Source: Periplaneta americana
Taxonomy: Eukaryota; Arthropoda; Insecta; Blattodea; Blattidae
Assembly (NCBI RefSeq): GCF_040183065.1
Contig: NC_091123.1
Span: 5,398,501-5,462,500 of the forward strand
DNA length: 64,000 nt
Direction of reading: 5' to 3'
Shown here in pieces: positions 1 through 12,370 of the stretch. Position 1 is the stretch's first letter. Every line of letters starts with the position of its first letter. Both the position numbers and the translations under genes were made by a program. Below the pieces are notes generated by a model. It made no database searches. It had not been told where the DNA came from and saw nothing but the letters and a program-made list of their open reading frames with translations.

Positions 1-210
1 GGGCCTACTATCATACGTTTAAATTCTGGTTCTAGTACCTGTATCTTATACCTTCATCTTACTGGGAAAATACTGGAAGATTATAGCAGACTGTTATTTA
101 GTGTAGTCTTGGAGGTTCATTCAGGAGTTGGGGGGCAACTATCACACGCTTATTTTTGGTTATCAGTAAGCCTACCAGTATTTTATATGTTCAATACGAT
201 GTGAAAAATA
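1..210 (+). repeat. Satellite-like ~132-bp repeat, about 1.6 units
   Basis: Two head-to-tail copies of a unit starting GGGCCTACTATCATACG (at 1 and, as GGGCAACTATCACACG, at about 133). The unit contains a conserved 'TATAGCAGACTGTTATT' and 'GGTTCATTCAGGAGTT' block. Related units recur at 961-1190 and 3523-3705. No coding potential seen. The window begins inside the array, so its true size is unknown. Confidence 0.65.
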
Positions 211-960
211 GTTCTTTTCTCATTCATAATCCCGTTTCTGTACGTTTCTCTTAATTTGGCCTGTCACATATTAAGCTTTTTATTTATTTATAATTCCAAT
301 CCTGGTAATGAGATTTATTTATCATGATTGGATGTATTTTCGAGTTGCATGTAGATGCCTTCATTTATGATGAGCATAATTTTGTTCAAAGAAATATACA
401 TTCCTTTTGGAAGCGATGATTCTCATGAATACCAGTACATTGTGCATCTGCTTGGTAAACGAAAGTGGCACCAGATGGCATCACGATCGTCAAGACAAGG
501 AGCAACGGACTGAAAATTAAGAGTTCGAGGAGGTATTCAAGTATCAGGGTAATGATAGCTTACACGATAGCAGAACATGATACAGCGTGCATATGCTGCC
601 ATCTGTCATTCTGTAATCTACTTGAAAGTGAATAACGACAGTCTTTTATTTACGAAAAAATTGAGTATGGTGAACATCATATATTATGAATGGGAATAAT
701 TACATTCAAATACACGTTTCTTTTGCGTCCTGGAACTATGCCATACGCCCAAACATTTGTTTCAACTTCAAGAGACTGAGTCTTTCCATCTAAGCATTTC
801 CTGATCAAAAATACAATAGAAATTCAGCAAAAATTAGTATTTTATTGTATATAAAATTTGTGCTAAAACGGTCTAAGTATTCATTACAGTGGCTCACTGA
901 ATTAGCCTCAGTACATACGTCTTTCAACTTCTATTTTCAGGCCGTTGCTCCTAGTTGTGT
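211..960. other. No feature recognised
   Basis: AT-rich sequence between two satellite-like clusters. I see no coding region, terminal repeat or tRNA-like box. Confidence 0.5.
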
Positions 961-1190
961 TGGAGCCTACTATAATACGCTTATTTCTGGTTACCGATAT
1001 CAGTATTTTATAAATTGACACTGATTAAAATACTGAAAAATTATGGCAAACTGTTATTCAGTGTATTTTTTGGGGTTTAATTCAGGAGTTGGGCCTACTA
1101 TCACACGCTTATTTCTGGTTACCAGTACCTGTATTTTATATGTTCAACACACTCGGAAAAATACTGCAGGATTGTAGCAGAATTGATTTC
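961..1190 (+). repeat. Satellite-like repeat, second cluster
   Basis: Two tandem units start near 963 (GAGCCTACTATAATACG) and 1091 (GGGCCTACTATCACACG), a period of about 128 bp. They share the 'CTTATTTCTGGTTACC' and 'TTATTCAGTGTA' blocks with the cluster at 1-210. Confidence 0.65.
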
Positions 1191-3275
1191 CGTGCTTTGG
1201 GTGTCGGCAGTTACTTACATTGTGCACAACTGATGAATTCTCACTGGAAAGCTGTATAATATACAACATATAATATATTATACTATAATATTGTTTCCCT
1301 CTCACCACCCCCTCCAATATCACTGTTTCTTCCTCTGTCTCACACATACAGAATAAAATAATTCAGCATTTTTATTTACAGTGTATACAGATAATTTTAT
1401 TTCTTATTCTTTTTTTTTTTTTTTGTACATCAGATTTTCTTCTGTTTTCAGTCTGAAAGATAAATTGCACCTATATTACATCTCCATTCTGAAGCTAAAC
1501 CGATGCACAATATTCACTTACATCTGTAGGAGTGAAAAATACCAATACTACTGACTTATAAAGAAAGCGAATACCAGGTAGCACATCAGCATATTTCAGT
1601 AATAAATTATATTGGTTTCATGTATGGTACCGAGTGCCGGTGCAACCTTAAACCATAAGAAAAAAATATATAAAATTATATCACAGTGTTCTAAATATTA
1701 TATTATAGAATAAATTGTTTCGCTCAGTTTGATTTCACATCATCCTCAGAATATAAAAACTGGAGGACTCAATGCTGCTTCGATATCATCACATAAATAG
1801 AATCCTGACAGGGAATTCCAGGCTTCGTACATCATCAGCACTACAGTACAGTTCTTTAACAAAACAGTACACAGTAGGTGGTTCAGACAATTACCTTCAA
1901 TTAGTCCATATCATAAAATATTGATTGTCATTTTAACTACATTAAGAATAATAGCCTACACATCTTGTGTACATTTCAAGATAAAATAACTCTACGTTCT
2001 TTGCATCTCTTTATGCAGACTAGTTGATACGGAGATATTAAATAACCAACTAAAAGAAAAATAACTATCATATTCATGTCATAGTACGAAAAGCTCAATT
2101 TGTAAGCAATAATTTAATTAGTATAAGTTTATAGTTTTAATTACTACCTTATTGCTATATGTAAATAATTTAACCTTATTCTTGTTGGGTAAACTATTAA
2201 AATAAAATAGAATTAAATAAATATCATGTATACACAGTCTTAAGTGCTACTGAACCAAAATTTGTTGATACCAATAGAAACGTAAAAATGATAAAAGAGT
2301 CTACAATAAGCTTATAAACGGGTGAAAAAGTTCCACAGTAACTATTTTAAGACGCAAATATGTTGCGATTATAAATGACGCTGACTGAATGCCTCCATAA
2401 CGCGCCTGGTGATCATCATTTGTTTGTCGTGCTTGATGTTGAGCAATTGTTTATTATAGTGTTATGAAAACATTTGCTTCCAAAATTATGAATTCAGGTA
2501 CGTACATTAAATATCTTCTCGCATTTCTATTGCCTTGGTGTCTAGAAACATTTTACAGTGGTGTTATCCCAGTTCTTCATTATACATACATACTACTATT
2601 AAGTAGATCAATCATAATAGATGCAAGAATATGAAAATGCAGACTTTTTGGAAAATTAAAGACCACATTCCAACAAAGATTTCATTCTGAGATTTCGTAT
2701 CATTCAGAAAAATGATTAATACAGAAAAAATACGCGGACAAAATTAAATGATAATGAAAATATAACAAAGATAAATATTGGCAGCTAAATTAAATAATAC
2801 AAATTCAATTTCTAATTCTACCAAGAACAAGAGTCAACAAGCACTATCTTCAAAATATAATAATTGCACAATTATGACTGTTTCTCAGCTCATCTCGTCA
2901 GAAACGGAATTTATACGTCACCAAAATGTGTTCTCTGCAGAGATTATTTTAGTTAATTATGAACTTGCAAGAACATATTAAACTGCAAAGCTAATCAATA
3001 TTTAATCAATATTCCAGATAAAAAATGTTACTTCCTCCACGATTACGAGAATGTGCTTATTGACAGTCATCTGTATATTATGAAAAATTGATTATCCGTA
3101 GCAGAATGATTGAGTGAATAAAGATTTCCTAATACCTCTTCACACTTTCTGCTACCCGGATACTCACAAAAATTTTTCAAGCAATATGGCGTTTCTCGTA
3201 GTTTCGCCATTTTAAGCGCCCGTATATCGACAGTTATGCAACCAGCTGTACCGTAAAATCTCGCTCTAAGTTAGC
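1191..3275. other. No gene recognised
   Basis: AT-rich DNA with homopolymer runs (a T tract near 1410-1423). The open frames here are short and resemble nothing I know. No terminal inverted repeat or tRNA-like head was found. Confidence 0.5.
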
Positions 3276-3489
3276 TGTATTGAAAACTGGAAAATAATGC
3301 ATATTTAATTAGTTGGAAAAAGAAATAAATTAATTATTAATGAATTTAATAATGCAATTAACTTAATCATTGAGCCTTACATTGTACTGAAAACTGGAAA
3401 ACAATGCGCATATAATTGGTTGGGAAAAGAAATAAGCAATTAATGAATTTAATAATGCAAATAACTGAATAATGGAGCCTCATATTGCA
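3276..3489 (+). repeat. Tandem duplication, two ~107-bp units
   Basis: Unit 1 starts TGTATTGAAAACTGGAAAA at 3276. Unit 2 starts TGTACTGAAAACTGGAAAA at 3383. Both continue through a shared 'GAATTTAATAATGCAA' block and end in GAGCCT(T/C)A(C/T)AT. The copies differ by scattered substitutions and small gaps. Confidence 0.75.
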
Positions 3490-3522
3490 TTTTTTTTTTT
3501 TTTTTTTCCAATTTCGAACCTA

Positions 3523-3705
3523 CTGGTATTTTATACGCTCAACACAATGTGAAAATGCTGAAAGATTATAGCAGACTGTTATTCAGTGTAGTCTTGGAGG
3601 TTCATTCAGGACTTAGGGCCTACTATCATACGCTTATTTCAGGTTACCTGTACCAGTATTTTATACGGTCAACACAATGAGAAAAATATGCAAGATTATA
3701 GCTGC
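3523..3705 (+). repeat. Satellite-like repeat, third cluster
   Basis: A partial unit and a following unit (GGGCCTACTATCATACG at 3616) match the clusters at 1-210 and 961-1190. The cluster is preceded by a T tract of about 19 bases. Confidence 0.6.
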
Positions 3706-4007
3706 AGCGAGTGACATTCAAGGATGTTGAGACAGTGTTTGGCAGTATATTATTACACCATCCCGATTGTTTTATCTTTCATATCTCTGGGTCTTCTGAT
3801 CGTGTGGTCAGCACGACGCAGGCCACAGCAGAAACATCACAGGACAAATATAAGTCCTCCTTGGTGTTTCATTTGTATTCAATATTCCTTCTACCCCCGA
3901 GGAAAATTGAAGACCTCTCTCGAAAAAGGGTGTAACAACAAATTAATGAAATGTGTGACTTTGGCGAAAAAAAGTAATTTTTAAGCATTTGTTTATAATA
4001 ATAAATA

Positions 4008-4274
4008 ATTGAGGACCATTTTTGCAAAACTTGCTAACTGTAAAAGCTAAATTTTATAGGAAACACAAAAAACTGAAATAACTCCAAGTTTTGCTATAGC
4101 TCTCACATAGCAGAAAGCAAGTTTTGAAAAAACGATCACACTTTGACACACTACTGTGAAGGAAATAATAAAATTTTCCTAAGAAGCCTTTAGCATCATG
4201 TAGAGGCCTAATCCACCAAAATCTCAATTTTGAAAATTTTGCAGTTAGCAAGTTTTGCAAAAACGGTCCTCAAT
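4008..4274. mobile_element. MITE with ~32-bp terminal inverted repeats, copy 1
   Basis: The ends are inverted copies beginning ATTGAGGACC and running through GCAAAACTTGCTAACTG. A second copy in the same orientation lies at 43428-43709 and shares the interior ('AAAACGATCACACTTTGACA' in both). No transposase is encoded. The exact TSD is ambiguous, so the superfamily is not assigned. Confidence 0.8.
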
Positions 4275-5217
4275 CGCATCCAATAGCTGAATAAATTTGT
4301 ATCCATATACCAAAATTCATGGAATTTGGCGAACGTAATTCTTGATTTTCGTGCTCAGATTCGGAAGTTGTTGCGTGGGTCATCCCTGCTTTATTTTATT
4401 TTTAATTGGTTATTTTACGACGTTTTTTCAACTGCTATGGTTACACAAGGTGTCTGACTAAAGCCGTTCATAAATTGTTTTAGGCATAACGCATAACGCG
4501 ACTAGGGGTGGACACAATACTTTTCGTCGTTGAAATTCTCTGATTCACAGTAATAAGCATAACAAAGATTTTAAACAGGCTAATTAATCATGAGTTATAT
4601 GTAATAAAATCTGATGTTGATGTGAGAAATGTTCAATTTAACCATAGTCCAGCCGCTCTAATTTCCGGTAGCCAATCGCGTTGCAGGTCCGCTACATTTA
4701 AACGTGTGCGTCTTGTGATCCGCTGATGAAGACGATATTCATTTCTTAAGGCTCGATGAATACTTAATATAATCTCCCGCCATTTTGGCTCTTTCGTTGG
4801 CGTTCGCAAAAAGCACACGAAGACGTTATTTGCCGCTCAATTACAGTGCGTTTGATTTATTATCATAGGAGCTACGACATGATAATGTTTAACGGTGCGG
4901 CAAATAGATTCCTCGTCTGGTAGCTCGGCAAACAAAAGAACAAAAATGGCGAACGATACTACCTACCTAGACTTTATAGAGCCTTCACTTCCTAAGACGT
5001 AAGCAAAGAGGAGGAGTCACGCCGGGAATAACAGCGTCGCGACGTAATTTGTGTAATTTCCCCGAATTGCCGAAAAGTAATTATAATAACATGAATGTAA
5101 ATTGCATAGAACTCATTACTGTCAACACCTTATTGGACTTACGTTTAGATTTCGTTGTTAACATTTTGAATATCTGACGATGCCGTATAGGCGAAAACAT
5201 TCATAAAATTTCTTCTA
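4275..5217. other. Intergenic; weak SINE-tail match and an unassigned repeat-like stretch
   Basis: Bases 4400-4440 ('GGTTATTTTACGACG') resemble the far end of the SINE seen intact at 40745-40992. Bases 4640-5050 are locally GC-richer and contain a 61-codon minus-strand frame that I cannot place. A hammerhead-like core at 5163-5209 is described under findings. Confidence 0.35.
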
Positions 5218-5229
5218 TAAGATGTATTA

Positions 5230-5701
5230 CTTACTTACTGGCTTTTAAGGACCCCGGAGGTTCATTGCCGCCCTCACATAAGCCCGCCATCGGTCCCTAT
5301 CCTGAGCAAGATTAATCCATTCTCTACCATCATATCCCACCTCCCTCAAATTCATTTTAATATTATCTTCCCATCTACGTCTCGGCCTCCCCAAAGGTCT
5401 TTTCCCCTCTGGCCTCCCAACTAACACTCTATATGCATTTCTGGATTCGTCCATACGTGCTACATGCCCTGCCCATCTCAAACGTCTGGATTTAGTGTTC
5501 CTTTATTATGTCAGGTGAAGAATACAATGCGTGCAGTTCTGTGTTGTGTAACTTTCTCCATTCTCCTGTAACTTCATCCCTTTTAGCCCCATATATTTTC
5601 CTAAGAACCTTATTCTCAAAAACCCTCAATCGCTGTTCCTCTCTCAAAGTGAGAGTCCAAGATTCACAACCATACAGAACAACCGATAATATAACTGTCT
5701 G
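5230..5701 (-). mobile_element. 5'-truncated non-LTR retrotransposon, (GTAA)n tail
   Basis: A minus-strand insertion flanked by a perfect 12-bp TSD, TAAGATGTATTA, at 5218-5229 and 5702-5713. On the minus strand it ends in GTAAGTAA repeats. It encodes only the far C-terminus of an RTE/CR1-like endonuclease-reverse transcriptase. Copies of the same 3' end occur at 14828-14961, 38911-39207 and 39661-40277. Severe 5' truncation is typical of target-primed reverse transcription. Confidence 0.9.
5245..5481 (-). pseudogene. C-terminal fragment of non-LTR reverse transcriptase
   Basis: A 78-residue open stretch contains 'RWAGHVARM' and 'GRPRRRWEDNIKM', the basic tail common at the C-terminus of RTE/Jockey-type retrotransposon proteins. 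It ends 'YVRAAMNLRGP' followed by a stop just before the (GTAA)n tail. The polymerase and endonuclease domains are absent, so it cannot be functional. The first methionine is simply the first in frame and not a real start. Confidence 0.85.
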
Positions 5702-5713
5702 TAAGATGTATTA

Positions 5714-5999
5714 GCAAATAATAATTTTGCAAAAATGATAAATCATATGATTGAAAACTTTAAAATAAATTTATAATCTTAATTTATTTGGTTTGTTTCT
5801 TTCGGAATAAGCAACAAATGTTTAAAGAACGACAACGCAACATTATATATATTAGACTGTGATAACGGTTCGTTAATTTACTTCAATTTAAGAAAACGAT
5901 GATATAGGAACTACACTAATATTTGCGGAGATTGCAACACCAACAAAGATAAACGTGACTGAAATGAAATTGATACCACACAATACACAAATGATTAGA
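5714..5999. other. No feature recognised
   Basis: AT-rich spacer between the non-LTR insertion and the Tc1-like remnant. One Tc1 end may lie near 5925, but no matching inverted repeat was found on the other side. Confidence 0.4.
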
Positions 6000-7225
6000 A
6001 TTACAGAACTTACCTGATCTGTATGGTGGGAAGCCTCCATGCGCTGCAATCAGAGCCTCTAGCGTCGTGGCATGGAATCAAAGAGGGCCTGGATTGTTCC
6101 TGGGGAATCTCCCTCCACGCAGTTTGTATGCGAGTTCACAAAGCGTCAAGCATCCTGACGAACAAGTTGCCGACCAACCATAACCCAGACATGTTCGATG
6201 GGCGACATGTCTGGCGAACGTGCAGGCCAGAGCAGTGATACAGCTGGCGCCAGCGTTTTTGGCGTGTGTCCTAGATATATAGTTTGTGAGTATGTTGCTA
6301 GTGCATCTGAGAATTGTACCACTTCATATACACGGAACATCAGCCATTTGCCAAACACAGTTGTCAGACTGGCTGCGGCATAAATGTAAAACACTCGCAC
6401 TTAACGTTCCCATTACTTATTTCACACGTCTAAAACGGTGACGCGGACTGTACCTGTCGTTCTTCGAAGAAGACTTGCACAATCCTTGGGCTCTAAAACC
6501 TCCCTAATGTAGCAGTTACTGTTCAGATTGTCCTGAATACGTAGGAGGAGAGATCGCATATTGCATCCAATGGCGCCCCAAACCATCACACTAGGCGTTT
6601 CTCTGCTATGCCGCTCAACAATGCAGGCTCTCGGATTGCGTTCATCATGGTAGCGTCTAAAACATATGCGGTCATCATTGTGGGACAAGTTGAAGCGAAA
6701 CTCGTCTGAAAACACTACACTTTGCCACTCAGCACGCCACTGACGGCGTTCACGTACCCATTGCAGTCTGAGGCGTTGGTGGTTTCTGGACAATGGAAGC
6801 CGATGCAACGGCATACAAACCACTAGTCCAGCCCTCAAAAGACAGCGACGAACCGTTGACACAGACAGGTCCACACCCGTTGCAGTACTCCAATGTCAAC
6901 TCAACACTGTGGATGAAGATGTACAGTCCGTCACGGCCATGTGGACAAGATGGCGGTCATCCTGTGCGGTGGTCACATTACGTGATCCAGTACCCGCTCG
7001 TCTCTGCATACGACCCTCTTCTACCCACTGGTTCCACACACTCATCACTGTCATAGCATCATGCCCTGTACGAGCCGAAATGTCACGATATGACAAACCT
7101 GCTTCCCGGAAACCAACCACTTTGCCCCGTTCAAACTCACTTGATTTGGAAGTTGGGCAGTCTGAAGCGTTTTACTCCAGTCCAACTTCAAGACAACCCT
7201 GGAATGAGATATCTGTCATTGGTTG
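6000..7225 (-). pseudogene. Broken Tc1-like transposase
   Basis: Read on the minus strand, the piece at 7120-6896 gives an N-terminal helix-turn-helix region ('GFREAGLSYRDISARTG'). The piece at 6874-6422 gives the first catalytic region with 'VVFSDEFRFNL' (first Asp) and 'VMVWGAI'. A shifted frame at 6400-6146 gives 'WPARSPDMSPIEHVW', the region of the last acidic catalytic residue of DDE transposases. The middle catalytic region (DNARPH-like) is missing or scrambled. At least two frameshifts break the gene, which would be about 340 residues if whole. I found no clear terminal inverted repeats, so the ends are approximate. Family: IS630-Tc1-mariner, Tc1 branch. Confidence 0.85.
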
Positions 7226-7337
7226 AATAGCAATTATACTTTTCTCCTCGTCTGTCAACAATGTTTACTTCTCCTGTCAGACATTATGGAATGAAGTATA
7301 ATACGCATAATTTTCCATTCTAAAATTCCAGCGTTTA

Positions 7338-8658
7338 TACGAGGCGTGTTCTTAAAGTAAGTTCCAAAAGGGCGTAGTAAGTAAACGGGAAGATATTTAC
7401 AAACCATTTTTGTTGCATTGTATTCCCCACACTTCAATTACTTCTCAACATAATCTCCACTATTATTGAGGCATTTATTGAGTCGTGGCACAAGTCTTTC
7501 TATCCCCTCATTGTAGAATTGCGATGCGAACCACTCCCGCACTGCTGTTTTCACTTCATCGTCGCCATCAAAACGTTCACCACCGAGGAACTTCTTGAGG
7601 TGCAGGAAGAGATGAAAGTCACTCGGAGCCAAATCCGGGCTGTAGGGGGATGGTCAATTTGTTCCCAGCCAAATTTCGAGATGACATTTTGGGTGTCAAG
7701 AGCTGTGTGTGGCCGAGCATTGTCATGAAGCAACACAACTCCGTCGGTCAGCATCCCACGTCTCTTGTTCTGAATTGCGCGACGGAGCTTCTTCAAGGTC
7801 TGACAATAGGTTTCTCTATTAATGGTTTCACCCCGAGGCAAGAATTCGATGAGTAGGACTACTTTTCTGTCCCAAAAAACAGTGCACATGATCTTGCGTG
7901 TTGACATGGTTTGTTTGAATTTCTTTTTCCTTGGCGATGCAATGTGCCTCCATTCCATGGACTGCTGCTTCGATTCAGGTGTCATGTGAGACACCCAAGT
8001 CTCGTCACCTGTCACGATATAGTCAAGAAACTCATCGCCTTGCTCACTAACGTGTCAGAAAGCTCAATGCACTGGAAGCTCGTTTGGTTTTGTGTTCCTC
8101 GGTGAGAATCTTGGGTACCCATCGCGAGCACAATTTTCGATATCGTAATCGATCTGTCATAATTTTGTAGAGAACACTCCGCGACATTTGTGGAAAACTC
8201 AAGGAAAGAGAAGAAATTGTGAACCTCCTGTCCTCATGAATTTTTTCATCGACAGCACCCACCAAATAGTCATTGATCAAAGATGGCTGACCGGTACGCT
8301 GCTCGTCATGCACAGAGACGCGGTCCTCGTTGAATTCCTAACCCATCTCCTGACCATTCCATCACTAATGGCATCATCACCATACACCTCACAAAGTTGA
8401 CGATGAATGTCAGCTGGTTTGATGTTTCTCGCATTCAAGAAACGGATAACAGACCGCATCTCACAGTCGGCGGGGTGCTCGATCACTTTAAACATTTCAA
8501 CTGATCACAACTAACCACACACACGGACTGAAGCTCTGAAACTGCATGCACAGCTTGTCTGAAGACTGAAGAAGAAAACACGCATGCGCAAAATAACGAT
8601 TGCAGCGATGCGACGGCTATAATTGAAAACAGAACTTACTTTAAGAACACACCCCGTA
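7338..8658 (-). mobile_element. Full-length mariner element
   Basis: About 1.32 kb bounded by TA dinucleotides. It has ~28-bp terminal inverted repeats: the left end starts TACGAGGCGTGTTCTTAAAG and the right end is the inverted copy, TACGGGGTGTGTTCTTAAAG read on the minus strand. Length, TA target and TIR length all fit mariner. The transposase within is frameshifted, so the copy is dead but could be mobilised if its ends are recognised. Confidence 0.93.
7438..8495 (-). pseudogene. mariner transposase, D,D34D, with three frameshifts
   Basis: Starts at an ATG at 8495 (MFKVIEHP) with an N-terminal helix-turn-helix ('RSVIRFLNARNIKPADIH'). Frame changes occur near 8315-8330, 8020-8045 and 7640. 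The three catalytic regions are all visible: 'TGDETWVSH', 'LLHDNARPHT' and 'PDLAPSDFHLF'. The spacing between the second and third Asp is 34 residues, which is diagnostic of mariner. Without the frameshifts the length would be about 350 residues, normal for the family. The last in-frame stretch ends 'NNSGDYVEK'. Confidence 0.93.
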
Positions 8659-10765
8659 TTTGACTCTGCTATTTTTCATAACCAAACCCCTCACACAAGC
8701 CACCACTGCTAATTTATTTCCCAAAAGCGGAAACAATTATAAATACTTCAATGAATAGAAGTTTTATTGTTCAATAATTTTGAGTTTAGGTTACAAATCT
8801 AGATAACTTATTCTTTTCAAGGAAATTACAGGATGAAGTATGTGCATATTAACACCTATTTGTTTTTAAATAGCTATGATAGATCAGTATGAAAAGGGAT
8901 GGCTCTTACTGTACAGCTCTGGGTTTTGTAAATCTGAGTTGGGAAATGGGATTTCTTCTCCGAAACATAACCAATTGTTTCGAACAGTTCATTCTGTAAG
9001 TCAGCCACAAAAATATTTACAATACAAGGATCTAAGTCCTTAGATTTAATGTGTTCTTATGTGTCTTTGAATTGCAATATTTTTGCATCTAATTTACAGA
9101 ATAGTGTCTCGTGGGCCTTATCTCAAATGCCTCATCCACAGTTTGAATTCAGATGTTGCCCTGCTTTCTTAAGTTCAATTTTAATCTTCAATGCATCTCA
9201 ATTTATTTCACCTCTAAAATGTTGTATGGTACTTGTCATCTAAACCAGGCAATGAAAAATAACAGTTTTCGTATAAATGTAATAATGAATTCTTTATCAC
9301 TACAGCAGGTATAGTTTTTGTGTGTTTGCTTATTTATTGATATAGTTCGCTATTTTGAGGCAAATCAGGTAAGCCACATTTTATGGTCCATTAATTCTGA
9401 CAAAGGAAGGTTGCGAAATGAAAACCCGACATTTTTGTGAATGCATTGCGAAATTATAGGTTTTGAAGAGTACATTTTACAACACATAAGTTATAGGGGT
9501 ATACAGTCAGACATTATTTTTTTTTATAAAGGTAGGTACGGTATCAATGCTACTATTCCAATTATGGTACTATGTTTACAGCAGCTGGAACTTCAGTTAA
9601 CCTCACAGACTATGCCATTTTATTAAATTAAAACTTCTAAATTATGAGAAAAATAGGTGACTTACTATCAACAAGTAAATATACATATTTAACAGATAAC
9701 AATGAGCCTATATTATAAGTAATTGACCAATGATATTAGTTTTACAGATAAATGTGTTATTAAGGTACTTAGCTACCCTTAATTTTTAATCCCCCCCCCA
9801 CCCCCAAAATTGATTTTTATGTAATCTGAAAGCTTGAACTTTCTAGTTTTCAAAAATATATCAGTTTTGTCTCCATGATGTTTGGTTAATTAATTAGATG
9901 AGTTTTTATTGACCGGAAGCACCTTTTCTTTAAACCGGAAATGTAGTTCTGCAAGTGTCATTCAGTCACATTCTGTCAATTTGATATATTTTTCGTGTAG
10001 TAACAATCGAATTTGGCGGTAGAGTTTGACTATTTTATTTTTCATACATTCAGGAAGCTGTGTGTTTGGTTTAAGAATTTTTCATATCCTCTAGTTTTAC
10101 AGCATTTTACAACACTAATGTTAACATAAAGTGCACTTAGAATTGAGATATTTTCATCATTCTTGCACCAAAATGAAGCTGGTTAAGTTAATGTAGCTAA
10201 GTACCAAACTACAAACAGTTCCTACTGCTTAAGATCTTTATTTTTGTTTGAAATTTAAAAAAATAAAATGACTTTTTTTTTAATGGGATAAGACAGGGAA
10301 AAACTGTTTCTTTTAGGAGTAAGACAGTGAAAGAAATTTTGTTCTAACATAAAAACTGTGGGCCAAGGACTAAAACAAACAAATTTCAGTTTTTCATTTA
10401 AAAAAATTGATCTGCCTGCCCTCCCAAAAATATTTGAAGGGTTTATTTTGTGTGAAAATCCTTAATTGTGTGTCAAGTAATCAAGGAAAAAAGAGTTTTT
10501 AAATTATGGATAAAAACTGCAAATTTTTCTACTAAGGATATATAAGTACCTTAAATCATGTAATGTTAAAGTAATTGTATAGTAGTATTAATTTTAATAA
10601 ATATTTTAAAATTGTATGACCAAGTTTTATTTAACTGTATTATTGTCTCTGATTAACTTGTAGGCCTAACTACAACTGTAATTTAAATAAGAATAATCAA
10701 TTTGTAAGAATAGATTCAGCACTGATGAGGCTAAAAGCATGTACTCCAGGTATATTGACAATAAA

Positions 10766-10767
<2 letters not shown>
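8659..10767. other. No gene recognised
   Basis: AT-rich DNA with a C run near 9792-9805 and T/A runs. The open frames are short and unfamiliar. No terminal repeats seen. Confidence 0.5.
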
Positions 10768-10805
<38 letters not shown>

Positions 10806-10809
10806 GGCC

Positions 10810-10842
<33 letters not shown>
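10768..10842. repeat. (ATT)n microsatellite
   Basis: Two (ATT)n blocks are split by a short AGGCCT interruption near 10805. The long Ile or Leu runs in open frames here are artefacts of the repeat. Confidence 0.95.
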
Positions 10843-10843
<1 letters not shown>

Positions 10844-11089
10844 GTCCTTATACTGCTTGTTTGAGGCTTGAAAGTAATGTAATTTTCCCTAAGATAGGTT
10901 ACTAGCCTTATCATTAGGTAGTCCAGTAGTGGGGCTGCCACTTTTAGCCTCTGGACAGGCTTGTAATGCAGCATTTCCTCTGCATTTGATGAAACAGTTA
11001 TTCCGCTTTGACTCGGTCGCCATTTCCTCGTTGGTAGAAACAGGGTGGACCACGGGAAGGTGAGGATGGCATTTGGATAGGAGAGGCTG

Positions 11090-11180
11090 TATGTTTCGCG
11101 TCGTCGAACAGGAAGACCTTTAAGAAGACTGCTAGATGGGGCCGAAACAGGTCTACAGAGGCCTAATTCGTGAAGGATGA
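11090..11180 (+). mobile_element. 3' end fragment of a second non-LTR family, (GAT)n tail
   Basis: Encodes '...GRPLRRLLDGAETGLQRPNS' and a stop, followed by GATGATGATGA. The same end occurs at 14617-14733, and the stretch from CAGGAAGACC to GAAGGATGATGATGA is identical between the two. Arg/Pro-rich C-termini of this form are typical of Jockey/RTE-type retrotransposon proteins, and the tail is a simple repeat. The 5' boundary is uncertain. Confidence 0.75.
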
Positions 11181-11267
11181 TGATGACGATTATTATTATT
11201 GGGAGGACCGTGTTACATGGAAAATGCTATATCATACTCGATTTCACAATCAGGAACATGAGTCTAG

Positions 11268-11347
<80 letters not shown>
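11268..11347. repeat. (TTA)n microsatellite
   Basis: About 26 uninterrupted TTA repeats. The Leu and Tyr runs in the open frames come from this repeat. Confidence 0.97.
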
Positions 11348-12370
11348 CAGTTGTTTTCTATGATTTCAGTGACTATTACTTCATTGTAATCTTTGTCATT
11401 TCCAAACTCTTTGTATAATTGCAATCCACTAAATTTCTAATTTAAAATTTTTACATAAAAACTTTGACAATGTCAGAAATTTGTATTTGCCAGCTAATAA
11501 TTATTATTATTTCTTTGATTTTTATTTTTATTTTGTATAGTTTAATAACTTTACCTGATCATTATACAAAGACACTTTCATGAAATTTAATACTTGTTAA
11601 AACATATTTCTTTTAGTTACAATACAAGGTTTGTTTCTGTAGCGAGTTTGTGATTGGTTTGAAATTAATTTGAAACTATCCCTGCAGAAACACTCATGTA
11701 CTGTAAAATAATTTACTAATCGGAAGACGTACTTAAACTTCACAGTATATTTTAACAATAAAAAATGGATAATAATAGAAATACAAAATATTAACGCAAA
11801 AAATACGTATGTGCCAGTTCAGTGAATAGAGATGCAGCACAACTGTCTTAATGCACATGACTGTGTCAATGTGATTTGAGATTGGTTACTCCTGATCCAC
11901 AAATTTTCCTGACCGTCAGGAAATGGTTTGGTGATATTTGATATGCTGCAAGAACGCCTGACCTTAATCAGCAAGTAGTCAGAGTTTGAAGTTATCGCCG
12001 TAGAAACAAACCCATAATAATTACGACATAATTATTAACAATAAATAAAAACAAACTGAAAATAATGTCACTGAGATTCTAACTTGATATCTTATAGCTG
12101 CTAGTCTGTAGCATTACAGTCAATTACAGTCTATGTGTTTAGAGACTTTAGGAATCTAGTGACGGCATATGAGGTTTCAGGCTTTCATCGTGATTGTGTC
12201 CAGAAACAGACTTCAATATATTGCACCATGTAATGAAATTTAACATATCCAACTTTTCTGTTTCAGAACTGCACACAAGTTTCATCTGCAGGGCAATATA
12301 GCTTAGACCTCACAAGTTACCATTATGCCTGGCTACCCAAACTAACTGAACCCAATGCAGTTCCAAAACG
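11348..12370. other. No feature recognised
   Basis: AT-rich DNA without recognisable coding regions or terminal repeats. Confidence 0.5.

Noticed and set aside
6000..7225. Complete Tc1 element
   Set aside because: No matching inverted repeats could be found at both sides; only the broken transposase is supported.
10666..11418. Leu/Ile/Tyr-rich proteins
   Set aside because: Frames run through ATT/TTA microsatellites and are artefacts.
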